Assembly (NCBI RefSeq): GCF_023544465.1
Contig: NZ_JALPVL010000006.1
Location: 124,001-188,000 of the forward strand
DNA length: 64,000 nt
Direction: 5' to 3'
DNA from: Paractinoplanes maris
GTDB taxonomy: Bacteria; Actinomycetota; Actinomycetes; Mycobacteriales; Micromonosporaceae
The notes beneath the pieces were generated by a model that saw only the letters and a program-made list of their open reading frames with translations, ran no database searches and was not told the DNA's origin. Below, in pieces: positions 1-8,494 of the stretch (its first letter is position 1; every line of letters begins with the position of its first letter). The translations under genes were made by a program, and so were the position numbers.

Positions 1-210
1 GCCAACGACCTCGACGACCCGCAGCTGATCGCGGTGTCGGCCTCCGCCAACCGGTCGAAGGGCGACCAGGACCCGTCCACCTGGAAACCCACGGAGACCA
101 GCAGCTGGTGCGAATATGCGAAAGACTGGGTCGCGGTGAAGACCAAGTGGAAGCTGACGGTCACCACCAAGGAGAAGACCGCACTCGAGGACATGTTGGA
201 GAAGTGCTGA
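1..210 (+). CDS. HNH endonuclease family protein (DUF1524-like), C-terminal fragment
   Basis: The frame is open from the left edge of the window to the TGA at 208-210, giving the last 69 residues of a protein whose start lies outside. The fragment has the pattern I associate with the C-terminus of secreted actinobacterial DUF1524/HNH nucleases: an SASANRSKGDQDPSTW stretch (the asparagine of the HNH motif), a Cys-x-Tyr, then W-x-x-x-K-x-x-W and a final cysteine. These proteins are usually exported and bind a metal ion. The next gene starts inside the stop codon (ATGA), so the two are probably co-translated. The family call is from memory of the motif and the catalytic histidines cannot be seen. 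Confidence 0.7.
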   Translation, partial: ANDLDDPQLIAVSASANRSKGDQDPSTWKPTETSSWCEYAKDWVAVKTKWKLTVTTKEKTALEDMLEKC

Positions 211-611
211 TGACCACCTCCCCCGCGGAGCCGGTGCCGGCGGCCGCCACCGAAGCGCCGCCGACCGGCACCGAAGAGCCGCCGACCGCCGGTGAACAGG
301 CCGCCGCCGGCGACGAGGCCGCGCCCGCCGACGAGGCCGCGCCGCCCGCCGGGACGGCTGTCGTGGCGCCGCCGACCACGGACATCGTGGCTGGTCAGGG
401 TGGTGTGATGACCGACGAGGTCGGGGTGGTGACGGGCGACCTGACGCTGCGGACGGAGGTCGACGGCTACGACGTCATGGTGCGCGTGCAATACAAGGAC
501 GCCGACGAGTGGTACACCGTGACCGGCGCCAAGGCTCCCCTGCACGACCCGAAGGACGCCGAGGCGATCCACGCCGTCGTCGTGGGCATCCTGAACCGCC
601 CGGAAGGCTGA
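210..611 (+). CDS. Small Ala/Pro/Glu-rich protein with a conserved C-terminal domain, unknown function
   Basis: This 133-residue protein starts at the ATG overlapping the stop of the upstream nuclease by four bases (ATGA). I preferred this start to a longer upstream one because the upstream extension lies in the nuclease coding frame. The first 60 residues are low-complexity Ala, Pro, Glu and Thr. The last 65 form a compact, probably folded region with alternating strands (around VRVQYKDADEWYTVTG) and a terminal helix. There is no signal peptide or membrane segment. I do not recognise the family. The coupling suggests it is made together with the nuclease, but whether it acts as an inhibitor is untested. 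Confidence 0.6.
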   Translation: MTTSPAEPVPAAATEAPPTGTEEPPTAGEQAAAGDEAAPADEAAPPAGTAVVAPPTTDIVAGQGGVMTDEVGVVTGDLTLRTEVDGYDVMVRVQYKDADEWYTVTGAKAPLHDPKDAEAIHAVVVGILNRPEG

Positions 612-703
612 CCCGGCAGCGGCTGCCCGGACGGGCAAGATTGATTCGTGGTGATGTCCCGCCGACCCGACGGGACAGCGGAACGGCCCCGTATCGTCCT
701 ACA

Positions 704-730
704 CTCCTGAGGCTTCATGTCGCTCAGGAG
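704..730 (+). promoter_or_regulatory. Hairpin overlapping the ribosome binding site of the first RTX gene
   Basis: The arms CTCCTGAG (704-711) and CTCAGGAG (723-730) pair perfectly around an 11-base loop. The right arm covers the first three bases of the likely Shine-Dalgarno sequence GAGAGGA (728-734) that serves the TTG start at 741. The arrangement could limit ribosome access, but no effect is demonstrated. Confidence 0.4.
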
Positions 731-740
731 AGGAACGGCC

Positions 741-2204
741 TTGAATATCCGCAAGCGCTCGCTCCGGGTCGCCACGGTCGCGGTCGGCGGTGCCGCAGTT
801 GCCGGCGTCGCCTGGATCGCCCTGCCGGCCTCAGCGGCGGCCAACGGGATCGTCTCGATCGTCAGCTCCAACGTCGTCAACTACGCCGCGGCGCCGGGCA
901 CGTCCAGCGTCGTGACGATCACCCGCTCCGGCAACACGGTGATCGTCGATGACGGCCCCGGCATCGACCCCGGCGCGGGCTGCGTCTGGGTCTACGGCGA
1001 CCAGACCAAGGTCAGCTGTACGCCCAAGGTCCCGGTCAACTGGATCCGCGTCGACCTGGGCGACCGTAACGACATCGTCGTCAACCGGACCGACCTCGGC
1101 ATGACCGCCCGCACCGGAGCCGGCAACGACCGGATCACCGGCGGTCCCAAGCGCGACGACGTCTACGCGGGCGACGGCGACGACGTCCTGCAGACCAACG
1201 GCGGCGACGACGTCCTGCGCGGCGACGCCGGCAACGACCTGGTCATCGGGGGCGACGGCAACGACACCCTCTCCGGCAGCACCGGCAACGACACGATGAA
1301 CGGCGGCGCCGGCGACGACGGCACCTCCTACGGCGGTCCGGGTGACGACACCATGTACGGCGGCGACGGCGACGACAAGACGTTCAACGGTGGTCCCGGG
1401 AACGACAAGATCTACGGCGGCGAGGGCGACGACTTCCTGCGCGGCGACGAGGGCACCGACATCGTGGACGGTGCCGACGGCAACGACCTGATGTTCGGCG
1501 GTGCCGGTGACGACCGGCTCATCGGCGGTGACGGCACCGACGACAGCTTCAACGGAGAGGCCGGCAACGACCGGCTCGAGGGCGGTAACAGCACCAACCA
1601 CATGCAGGGCGGGCCCGGCAACGACGAGTTCGTCGGTGGCCCGGGCACGGACCACATGCGTGGTGACGCCGGCAACGACGCCGAGAACGGCAACGACGGA
1701 ACCGACTTCTTCCACGAGGACGTGGAGTACGCGGCCGGCACCGACGCCGACACTTTCATCGGCGGCGCCGGCGACGACGTACTGGTCTACTCGGCCCGCC
1801 AGAAGGCGATCACCGCCGACGCCGACGGAGTCAAGGGTGACGACGGCGCGGCCGGCGAGGGCGACACGATCGATCCGTCGGTCTCCCACATCTGGGGCGG
1901 TTCCGGCAACGACCGCATCACCGGAACCGCGAGCGCCGAGACTCTGCAGGGCGGCCCGGGCAACGACACGATCCTCGCCGGCGCCGGTGACGACGCCCTG
2001 TGGGGCGACCTCGGCATCGACACCTTGGACGGGGCGGCCGGAATCGACTTCTGCGCGGACCCGATCGAGACCGGCGAGTCGGTCATCAACTGCGAGTACG
2101 GCTCCGGCGTGCCGAGCGTGTCGGCCGCGAAAGCGCGCGACACCCGTAACGAGAAGGTCGAAGAGATGAAGCGCCTCCACCGCATGGAGGCCGCGGCCTT
2201 CTGA
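741..2204 (+). CDS. Secreted RTX-type calcium-binding repeat protein, copy 1
   Basis: This 487-residue protein has an N-terminal signal (NIRKRSLRVATVAVGG, then a hydrophobic run ending near ALPASA), a short lead domain with a Cys pair, about 18 glycine-aspartate nonapeptides of the GGxGxDxxx type (residues about 125-300 and 390-450), and a C-terminal Cys pair (DFCADPIE and VINCEYG). Such repeats fold into calcium-binding beta rolls outside the cell. No enzymatic domain is visible. I chose TTG at 741 because the paralogue at 2314 has TTG at the same place with the same spacing to GAGAGGA, while the in-frame ATG at 717 lies upstream of the ribosome site. The gene is the first of three tandem paralogues and its first 25 residues nearly match those of copy 2. 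Confidence 0.85.
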   Translation: MNIRKRSLRVATVAVGGAAVAGVAWIALPASAAANGIVSIVSSNVVNYAAAPGTSSVVTITRSGNTVIVDDGPGIDPGAGCVWVYGDQTKVSCTPKVPVNWIRVDLGDRNDIVVNRTDLGMTARTGAGNDRITGGPKRDDVYAGDGDDVLQTNGGDDVLRGDAGNDLVIGGDGNDTLSGSTGNDTMNGGAGDDGTSYGGPGDDTMYGGDGDDKTFNGGPGNDKIYGGEGDDFLRGDEGTDIVDGADGNDLMFGGAGDDRLIGGDGTDDSFNGEAGNDRLEGGNSTNHMQGGPGNDEFVGGPGTDHMRGDAGNDAENGNDGTDFFHEDVEYAAGTDADTFIGGAGDDVLVYSARQKAITADADGVKGDDGAAGEGDTIDPSVSHIWGGSGNDRITGTASAETLQGGPGNDTILAGAGDDALWGDLGIDTLDGAAGIDFCADPIETGESVINCEYGSGVPSVSAAKARDTRNEKVEEMKRLHRMEAAAF

Positions 2205-2254
2205 TCCGTCCGGAGAGCTGAGCTCTGCGGCGGGGAAATCGAATCCGAGCACGA

Positions 2255-2285
2255 CGGCCGTTCCTTTCCACGGGAGGAACGGCCG
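2255..2285. terminator. Hairpin between RTX copies 1 and 2
   Basis: A perfect 11-bp stem (CGGCCGTTCCT, 2255-2265, with its complement at 2275-2285) closes a 9-base loop. No T-run follows, so it may be an attenuator or an mRNA-stabilising element rather than a full terminator. Its stem sequence recurs in the terminator after copy 3 (5176-5210). Confidence 0.5.
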
Positions 2286-2313
2286 CTTCACGTCCTTCAC
2301 GAGAGGAATGACC

Positions 2314-3774
2314 TTGAATTTCCGCAAGCGCTCGCTCCGGGTCGCCACGGTCGCGGTCGGCGGCGCCGCCGTTGCCGGCGTCGCCTGGATCGCCCTTCCG
2401 GCCGACGCGGCGACCACGGGAATCGTCTCCGTCGTCGAGTCGAATGTCGTGACCTATACGGCAGCCACGGGCAAGGCCAACACTGTTGTCCTCACCCAGT
2501 CCGGCAACACGGTCACCGTCGACGACACCATGGCCATCAAAGCCGGCGCGGGCTGCGTCGCGGTCAGCGGTGACACCACCAAGATCCGCTGCACCCCCCT
2601 GGTCACCGTGAACTGGACCCGCGTGGACCTCGGTGACGGCAACGACATCGTGGTCAACCAGGCCAACCTCGGCATGACCGCCCGCACCGGAGCCGGCAAC
2701 GACCGGATCACCGGCGGCGCCAAGCGCGACGACGTCTATGCCGGCGACGGCGACGACGTCCTGCAGACCAACGGCGGCGACGACGTCCTGCGCGGCGACG
2801 CCGGCAACGACCTGGTCATCGGGGGCGACGGCGCCGACTCGCTGTCCGGCAGCATCGGCAACGACACCCTGAACGGCGGTCCCGGCAACGACACCGCGTC
2901 CTACGCCGGCGCGGGCGACGACATCGTGTACGGCGGTGACGGCGACGACCAGTACTTCTACGGCGGCGACGGCACCGACACGATGTACGGCGGGCTGGGT
3001 CTCGACGTCCTGTTCGGCGACGGCGGCAACGACCTCGTCGACGGCGGCGAAGGTGCGAACTCGATCTACGGCGGTCCCGGTGACGACCAGATCATCGGGG
3101 GCCCGGGGAACGATTACCTCCTCGGAGACGAGGGCAACGATCGCCTCGAAGGCCGCAACGGCACCAACAGCATGCAGGGCGGTCCCGGCGACGACGAGAT
3201 GATCGGCGGCGACGACACCGACCACTTCGACGGCGCCGCCGGTAACGACACCGCCAACGGTGGTGACGACATCGACTTCTTCTACGAGGGCGGCGACGTC
3301 TTCCCCGCCGGCACCGACGCCGACACCTTCATCGGCGGCCCGGATGACGACGTGCTGATCTACGAGGACCGCAAGCTGCCGGTCACCGCCGACGCCGACG
3401 GAGTGCAGGGCGACGACGGCTCGGCCGGCGAGGGCGACACCATCGACCCCTCGGTCTCGACGATCTGGGCCGGCGCGGGCAACGACCACCTGACCGGCAC
3501 GGCCGGCGCCGACACCCTGCAGGGCGGCCCGGGCAACGACGTCATCGACACCGGTGCCGGCGACGACGCTCTGTGGGGCGACGGCGGCATCGACACCATG
3601 GACGCCGGGGCCGGCACCGACTTCTGCAACGACCCGATCGAGACCGGCGAGTCGGTGCTCAACTGCGAGCTCGGCGGTGGCGCGTCGACCACGCGGGCCA
3701 AGGCCGCGCGCGCGGCGCAGATCGAGGAGAACGAGCGCCTGCATCGTCTGGCCGACACCGCGCGCTGGCGCTGA
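2314..3774 (+). CDS. Secreted RTX-type calcium-binding repeat protein, copy 2
   Basis: This 486-residue paralogue of the gene at 741 has the same signal peptide, lead domain, two blocks of GGxGxD nonapeptides, a central non-repeat insert around VTADADGVQGDDG and the C-terminal Cys pair. TTG at 2314 is preferred to the ATG at 2308, because the ribosome site GAGAGG (2301-2306) is only one base from the ATG but about 7 bases from the TTG. The equivalent of that ATG is ACG in copy 1. It is probably exported by the Sec route and binds calcium at the cell surface or in the medium. It ends 17 bases before copy 3, so copies 2 and 3 are probably co-transcribed. The biological role is unknown. Confidence 0.85.
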   Translation: MNFRKRSLRVATVAVGGAAVAGVAWIALPADAATTGIVSVVESNVVTYTAATGKANTVVLTQSGNTVTVDDTMAIKAGAGCVAVSGDTTKIRCTPLVTVNWTRVDLGDGNDIVVNQANLGMTARTGAGNDRITGGAKRDDVYAGDGDDVLQTNGGDDVLRGDAGNDLVIGGDGADSLSGSIGNDTLNGGPGNDTASYAGAGDDIVYGGDGDDQYFYGGDGTDTMYGGLGLDVLFGDGGNDLVDGGEGANSIYGGPGDDQIIGGPGNDYLLGDEGNDRLEGRNGTNSMQGGPGDDEMIGGDDTDHFDGAAGNDTANGGDDIDFFYEGGDVFPAGTDADTFIGGPDDDVLIYEDRKLPVTADADGVQGDDGSAGEGDTIDPSVSTIWAGAGNDHLTGTAGADTLQGGPGNDVIDTGAGDDALWGDGGIDTMDAGAGTDFCNDPIETGESVLNCELGGGASTTRAKAARAAQIEENERLHRLADTARWR

Positions 3775-3791
3775 GACCCCGGAGAATCCCC

Positions 3792-5162
3792 ATGAGACTG
3801 AGTAAGAGCGCCAGGCGGGTGGCCGTGTCCGTACTCGGCGTCGGCGTCGCCGGGGTGGCCTGGGTCGCCATGCCGGCCGAGGCCGCGACCGCCGGCACGG
3901 CCGACGTCACGTCGTCGACGATCGTCCGCTACCGGTCCGCCTACAAGCAGACCCACAACGTCGTCATCACCCGCTCCGGCCGCACGGTCACGATCGACGA
4001 CGTCGTGGCCGTCAAGGCCGGATCCGGGTGCGTGGCGGTCAGCGGCGACAAGACAAAGGTCCGCTGCACGCCCGCGAAGAATCCCACGTGGCTTCTGATC
4101 GAGCTCGGCATGTACAACGACGTGCTGGTCAACAAGGCCGACATCTCGATGACCGCGCACGGCGACGACGGCAACGACCGGATCACCGGCGGGCCCCGAC
4201 GCGACATCCTCAAGTCCGAGTTCGGCAACGACACGGTCTCCGGCCTCGGCGGCAACGACGAGCTCGACGGCGACGTGGGCAGCGACACCCTGTCCGGCGG
4301 CGACGGGGACGACGACCTTTTCGGGTGGGAGGGCAACGACCGCCTCTCCGGCGGGAACGGCGGCGACGAGCTCTACGGCCTCCAAGGCATCGACGTCGAG
4401 GACGGTGGCGCGGGCAACGACTACCTCGGGCAGGACACTGATCCGACCGGCCCCGACGCGGACGCGTTGTACGGCGGCCCGGGGAAGGACGTCGTGTATT
4501 ACGGCCACCGGAACAAGGGCGTCAAAGCCGACGCCGACGGGGTGAAGAATGACGACGGAGCGGCCGGCGAGAGGGACAGCATCGGCACCTCGGTCGAGGA
4601 GATCTACGGCGGCCGCGGGCCGGACCGCCTCATGGGCACTGCCCGCGCCGACCACCTGCACGGTGGGTACGGCAACGACACGATCGGCGGCCTCGGCGGG
4701 AACGATCTGCTCGAGGGCGGCGCCGGCCGCGACTACCTGAGCGGATCGAGCGGCAACGACGAGCTGGTCGGCGACGAGCCGGCGGACGGGGGCATCGCCG
4801 CCGACACCCTGCTGGGCGGAGCCGGCCGGGACACGGTCGACTACAGCTGGTACAAGGCTTCGCTGGTCATCGATCTCGACGGCGTGGCCGGTGACGACGG
4901 CAAGCCCGGGGAGAAGGACACGGTCGGCGCGGACGTCGAGAACGTCAACAGCGGCGAGGGCAACGACCGGCTCACCGGCAACGCCGCGGACAACCTCCTC
5001 GACGGCGGGTCGGGAACGAACACCATCGCGGGCGGTGGCGGGGACGACGATCTCCAGGGTCCCGGCCGGCTCGACGGAGGCGCCAACCGCACCGCGGCGG
5101 GCGACATCTGCGACGAGTGGGGCTACATCACGGTGGTCAACTGCGAGCGCTTGCGCAACTGA
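3792..5162 (+). CDS. Secreted RTX-type calcium-binding repeat protein, copy 3
   Basis: This 456-residue protein is the most divergent of the three. Its signal (MRLSKSARRVAVSVLGVG, cleavage near MPAEAA) and lead domain align with copies 1 and 2, but its repeat blocks are fewer and spaced differently. It has two copies of the VKADADGV / VIDLDGV insert that separates the repeat blocks. ATG at 3792 follows GGAGAATCCCC. The protein ends with a Cys-containing segment (ICDEWGYITVVNCERL) like the other two. A strong hairpin terminator follows 13 bases after the stop and closes the cluster. Confidence 0.85.
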   Translation: MRLSKSARRVAVSVLGVGVAGVAWVAMPAEAATAGTADVTSSTIVRYRSAYKQTHNVVITRSGRTVTIDDVVAVKAGSGCVAVSGDKTKVRCTPAKNPTWLLIELGMYNDVLVNKADISMTAHGDDGNDRITGGPRRDILKSEFGNDTVSGLGGNDELDGDVGSDTLSGGDGDDDLFGWEGNDRLSGGNGGDELYGLQGIDVEDGGAGNDYLGQDTDPTGPDADALYGGPGKDVVYYGHRNKGVKADADGVKNDDGAAGERDSIGTSVEEIYGGRGPDRLMGTARADHLHGGYGNDTIGGLGGNDLLEGGAGRDYLSGSSGNDELVGDEPADGGIAADTLLGGAGRDTVDYSWYKASLVIDLDGVAGDDGKPGEKDTVGADVENVNSGEGNDRLTGNAADNLLDGGSGTNTIAGGGGDDDLQGPGRLDGGANRTAAGDICDEWGYITVVNCERLRN

Positions 5163-5175
5163 CCTCCGGCACACG

Positions 5176-5211
5176 AAACGGCCGTTCCTCCGGTGGGGGA
5201 ACGGCCGTTTT
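5176..5211. terminator. Rho-independent terminator between convergent RTX and opp genes
   Basis: The arms AAACGGCCGTTCC (5176-5188) and GGAACGGCCGTTT (5198-5210) form a perfect 13-bp stem with a 9-base loop, followed by T residues. The A and T ends allow it to work in both directions for the genes that converge here. Confidence 0.8.
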
Positions 5212-5222
5212 CGCGTACGGGG

Positions 5223-6260
5223 TCAGACCGGCGTAGCCGCGGGCCGGCGACCCGCCACAACGTCCTCGTTGACCACCGGGAAGTGACACGCCGTCAGGTG
5301 CGACGCCGGGTCGTCGAGCCGCACGGTCAGCGGCGGCTCCTCGGTGGCGCAGATGTCCTGCGCCTTCCAGCAGCGGGTGCGGAACCGGCAGCCGGACGGC
5401 GGGTTGATCGGACTGGGTACGTCACCGGTGAGCAGCACCCGGTCGCGCTGGGCCTTGTCGCGCCGGGCCGGGTCGGGCACCGGCACGGCCGACATCAGGG
5501 CGACCGTGTAGGGGTGACGCGGGTTCTTGTAGAGGTCGTCGCGCTCGGCGATCTCCACAACCTTGCCCAGGTACATGACCGCGACCCGGTCGGAGATGTG
5601 CCGCACCACCGACAGGTCGTGGGCGATGAACACGTACGTCAGATCGAACTCGCTCTGCAGATCGTCGAGCAGGTTGACGACCTGGGCCTGGATCGACACG
5701 TCGAGTGCGGACACCGGCTCGTCGGCGACGATCAGCTTGGGCCGCAGCGCGAGCGCCCGGGCGATGCCGATGCGCTGCCGCTGACCGCCCGAGAACTCGT
5801 GCGGGTAGCGGTTGACGTGCTCGGGGTTCAGGCCCACCAGTTCGAGCAACTCCTGCACGGCCTTCTTGAGGCCCTGCGGGGTGGGGATGCCCTGGATCTG
5901 CAGCGGCGCCGAGATGATCGAGCCGACCGTGTGCCGCGGGTTCAGCGACGAGTACGGGTCCTGGAAGATCATCTGGACGTCCCGCCGGAGCGGGCGCAGC
6001 TGCGAGACCGACTTGTGGGAGATGTCCTCGCCCTCAAAGACGATCTTGCCCCCGGTCGGTTCGAGAATCCGGGTGAAGAGCCGGCCGGCGGTCGACTTGC
6101 CGCAGCCGGACTCGCCGACCAGACCCAGGGTCTCGCCGGACTTCACGTCGAGGTCGATGCCGTCGACCGCGCGCACGGCCCCGACCTGGCGCTTGAGCAG
6201 GCCCTTGGTGATCGGGAAGTGCTTCTCCAGCCCCGACACCTCGAGCAGGTTCTCGCTCAT
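5223..6260 (-). CDS. Peptide ABC transporter ATP-binding protein (OppF/DppF type)
   Basis: This 345-residue cytoplasmic ATPase energises the oligopeptide/dipeptide importer encoded by the four genes upstream. It shows Walker A GESGCGKST (about residues 49-57), the Q-loop MIFQDPYSSLNP, the ABC signature SGGQRQR, Walker B VADEPVSALD and the switch histidine in IAHDLSVV. The C-terminus has the Cys-bearing oligopeptide-transporter extension (CRFRTRCWKAQDIC), which in relatives binds an iron-sulfur cluster or metal. It is the last gene of the operon, 15 bases after oppD. Whether the substrate is an oligopeptide, a dipeptide or another small molecule cannot be told from this protein. Confidence 0.93.
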   Translation of the reverse strand: MSENLLEVSGLEKHFPITKGLLKRQVGAVRAVDGIDLDVKSGETLGLVGESGCGKSTAGRLFTRILEPTGGKIVFEGEDISHKSVSQLRPLRRDVQMIFQDPYSSLNPRHTVGSIISAPLQIQGIPTPQGLKKAVQELLELVGLNPEHVNRYPHEFSGGQRQRIGIARALALRPKLIVADEPVSALDVSIQAQVVNLLDDLQSEFDLTYVFIAHDLSVVRHISDRVAVMYLGKVVEIAERDDLYKNPRHPYTVALMSAVPVPDPARRDKAQRDRVLLTGDVPSPINPPSGCRFRTRCWKAQDICATEEPPLTVRLDDPASHLTACHFPVVNEDVVAGRRPAATPV

Positions 6261-6275
6261 CTCAATTGTCTCCGC

Positions 6276-7316
6276 TCAGAGGTTCGGTAGTACTTCCTGC
6301 TGGAAGAGCCGGGTGCGCTCCTCTTGAGGCAGGTGGCAGGCGACCTGGTGCAGGTCGCCGTGCAGGACGGGCACCTCGGTGAAGGACCGGTTGCCGTTGC
6401 GTCCCGCGTACGGGCAGCGGGGGTGGAAGGCACACCCGCTGGGCAGGTTGATCAGGCTGGGCGGCGAGCCCTTGACCGGGTTGAGGCGCTCGCGCACGTC
6501 ACGGTCGAGGCGCGGCATCGACCCGAGCAGACCCCAGGTGTACGGGTGCTGCGGGTTCTGGAAGACCTCGAGGGCCGGGCCCTTCTCGATCACCTTGCCG
6601 CCGTACATCACCAGGACGTCGTCGGCCAGCTCGGCCACCACGCCGAGGTCATGGGTGATCATGATGACTGCCGAGCCGAACTCCTCCTGCAGGTCACGGA
6701 TCAGGTCGAGGATCTGCGCCTGCACGGTCACGTCGAGAGCCGTGGTGGGCTCGTCGGCGATCAGCAGCGACGGGTCGTTGACCAGCGCCATCGCGATCAT
6801 CGCGCGCTGCCGCATACCACCCGAGAACTGGTGGGCGTAGTCGTTGAAGCGCCGCTCCGGCTGCGGGATGCCGACCCGGGCGAGCATGTCGATCGTCCGC
6901 TCGCGGGCGATCTTCTTGTTCACATTCGGGTGGTGCACCCGGTAGGCCTCGACGATCTGCGACCCGACGGTGAAGTACGGGTGCATCGCGCTCAGCGGGT
7001 CCTGGAAGATCATCGACATCTTGCCCCCGCGCAGCAGGCGGACCTGCTCGTCGGAGGCGGTGACCAGTTCCTCGTCGTCGACCCAGATCTCGCCCGACAC
7101 CTTGGCGTTGCTGCGGGTGCGGTGCAGGCCCAGGATCGCGAGCGAGGTGACGCTCTTGCCGGAGCCGGACTCGCCGACGATGCCGAGAGTCTGGCCCCGC
7201 TCGAGGCTGAACGACGAGTCGGAGACCGCCTGGACGATGCCGTCGTCGGTCTCGAAGCGGACGTTGAGGTCCTTGACCTCGAGGAAGGGGCGGGCGTTGG
7301 TGGCGCCGATGGACAC
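6276..7316 (-). CDS. Peptide ABC transporter ATP-binding protein (OppD/DppD type)
   Basis: This 346-residue protein is the second ATPase of the importer and pairs with the OppF-type subunit. It has Walker A GESGSGKS, signature FSGGMRQR, Walker B LLIADEPTTALD, the H-loop ITHDLGVV and the C-terminal Cys extension CAFHPRCPYAG. The start is GTG at 7316, preceded by GGGAGAGTCAC, and lies 11 bases after the permease stop. Longer in-frame extensions run through the permease gene and are not real. Two distinct ATPases in one operon are typical of Opp/Dpp systems. Confidence 0.93.
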   Translation of the reverse strand: MSIGATNARPFLEVKDLNVRFETDDGIVQAVSDSSFSLERGQTLGIVGESGSGKSVTSLAILGLHRTRSNAKVSGEIWVDDEELVTASDEQVRLLRGGKMSMIFQDPLSAMHPYFTVGSQIVEAYRVHHPNVNKKIARERTIDMLARVGIPQPERRFNDYAHQFSGGMRQRAMIAMALVNDPSLLIADEPTTALDVTVQAQILDLIRDLQEEFGSAVIMITHDLGVVAELADDVLVMYGGKVIEKGPALEVFQNPQHPYTWGLLGSMPRLDRDVRERLNPVKGSPPSLINLPSGCAFHPRCPYAGRNGNRSFTEVPVLHGDLHQVACHLPQEERTRLFQQEVLPNL

Positions 7317-7327
7317 GTGACTCTCCC

Positions 7328-8329
7328 TCAGGCCAGCCGGACACGCGGGTCGATGATGCCGTACACCAGGTCGACGATCAGGTTGGCGAAGACGATGAAG
7401 GCCGCGGCGATCAGCGTGACGCCGAGGATGATCGGCAGGTCGTTGCCGCGGATGGCGGTGAGCGCCTGGTAGCCGAGGCCGCGCAGGTTGAAGACCGTCT
7501 CGGTGAGCACCGCGCCGCCGAGCAGCGCGCCGAGGTCGAGACCGAAGACGGTGACGATCGGGGTGAGGCCCGAGCGCAGGGCGTGCTTGCCGATGACCGT
7601 ACGCTCCCGCAAGCCCTTGGCCCGCGCGGTGCGCACGTAGTCCTCGCCCAGCGTCTCGAGCATGTTGGCCCGGGTGAGCCGGGCGTAGGTCGCGGCGAAC
7701 AGGAACGCCAGCGTGATCCACGGAAGCAGCAGTTGGATGAACCAGTCGCCGGGACTCTCGGTGAACGGCACGTAGTTGCCCTGGGGTAGCCAGCCGAGCC
7801 AATACACAAAGATCGCCGAGCTGAGCAGACCGGTGAAGTAGATCGGAAGCGAGACGCCGGCCAGGGCACCGGTCATCACCGTACGGTCGATGATCGATCC
7901 TCTTCGGAGAGCCGAGATCACACCGGTGGAGATGCCCATGATGAGCCACAGGACGGCGGCGCCGAGAGCGAGCGAGAGCGTGACCGGGAGGTCGCCGAGC
8001 AGCAGCGGGGTGACTTCCTGGTCGGTCTTGAAGGAGTAGCCCAGGCACGGGGCCGGGCAGTGCTGGACGTCCGGGCCGTTGGCGTAGTCCCGGCCGGCCA
8101 CCAGGCCTTTGAGGAACTTGCCGTACTGGACGACGATCGGGTCGTCGAGACCCATCTTCACCCGGATGCCCTCGACCGAGGCGGCATCCGACGTCTTGCC
8201 GATGTAGAGGAGCGCCGGGTCGCTGCCGGTGGCCTTCGGGACCAGGAAGAAGATGCCGAAGGTCACCGCGGTGACCACGAGCAGCGTGATGACCGCGTTG
8301 ATCAAACGCCGGATGAGATATGCCAGCAC
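7328..8329 (-). CDS. Peptide ABC transporter permease (OppB/DppB type)
   Basis: This 333-residue membrane protein forms one half of the channel. It begins with the characteristic MLAYLIRRLINAV segment and a first membrane helix, has a large extracytoplasmic loop with a Cys pair (QHCPAPCLG, about residues 90-97), then five further helices. The EAA-type coupling loop (around DYVRTARAKGLRERTVIGKHALR) docks to the ATPases. It follows the binding-protein gene after a 150-base gap that contains a strong hairpin, so its expression is probably lower than that of the binding protein. Confidence 0.92.
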   Translation of the reverse strand: MLAYLIRRLINAVITLLVVTAVTFGIFFLVPKATGSDPALLYIGKTSDAASVEGIRVKMGLDDPIVVQYGKFLKGLVAGRDYANGPDVQHCPAPCLGYSFKTDQEVTPLLLGDLPVTLSLALGAAVLWLIMGISTGVISALRRGSIIDRTVMTGALAGVSLPIYFTGLLSSAIFVYWLGWLPQGNYVPFTESPGDWFIQLLLPWITLAFLFAATYARLTRANMLETLGEDYVRTARAKGLRERTVIGKHALRSGLTPIVTVFGLDLGALLGGAVLTETVFNLRGLGYQALTAIRGNDLPIILGVTLIAAAFIVFANLIVDLVYGIIDPRVRLA

Positions 8330-8350
8330 GACGATCGGCCTCTTGGATGA

Positions 8351-8383
8351 GCGGGCACCGGATCACACGGATCCGGTGCCCGC
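8351..8383 (-). promoter_or_regulatory. Intercistronic hairpin between the binding protein and permease genes
   Basis: A perfect 14-bp stem (GCGGGCACCGGATC, 8351-8364, with its complement at 8370-8383) encloses a 5-base loop. In the transcribed direction no U-run follows, so it is more likely an mRNA-stabilising or partial-termination element. Such elements commonly allow more binding protein than permease to be made from one transcript. Confidence 0.6.
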
Positions 8384-8443
8384 CCCTCACGGGCGGCCTT
8401 CACCAACCCTTCGAAATACCTGTGGACGGTTCGGCCTTGCCGT

Positions 8444-8494
8444 TCTTACTTGCCGTCGCTTCTTACTTGCTGTCGCTTCTTACTTGCCGTCGCT
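8444..8494. repeat. Three tandem 17-bp repeats across the stop codon of the binding-protein gene
   Basis: The unit TCTTACTTGCCGTCGCT occurs at 8444-8460, 8461-8477 (one mismatch) and 8478-8494. Read on the coding strand each unit contains the last codons and stop of the binding protein (Ser-Asp-Gly-Lys-stop). The duplications downstream of the true stop are therefore silent copies of the gene's end, probably from replication slippage. Confidence 0.85.

Noticed and set aside
831..2417. Long open frame (528 codons) antisense to RTX copy 1, and similar long frames opposite copies 2 and 3
   Set aside because: They arise from the GGxGxD repeats in GC-rich DNA (no stop codons in the complementary frame), give Val/Ala/Asp-rich nonsense and overlap proteins with clear signal peptides and motifs.
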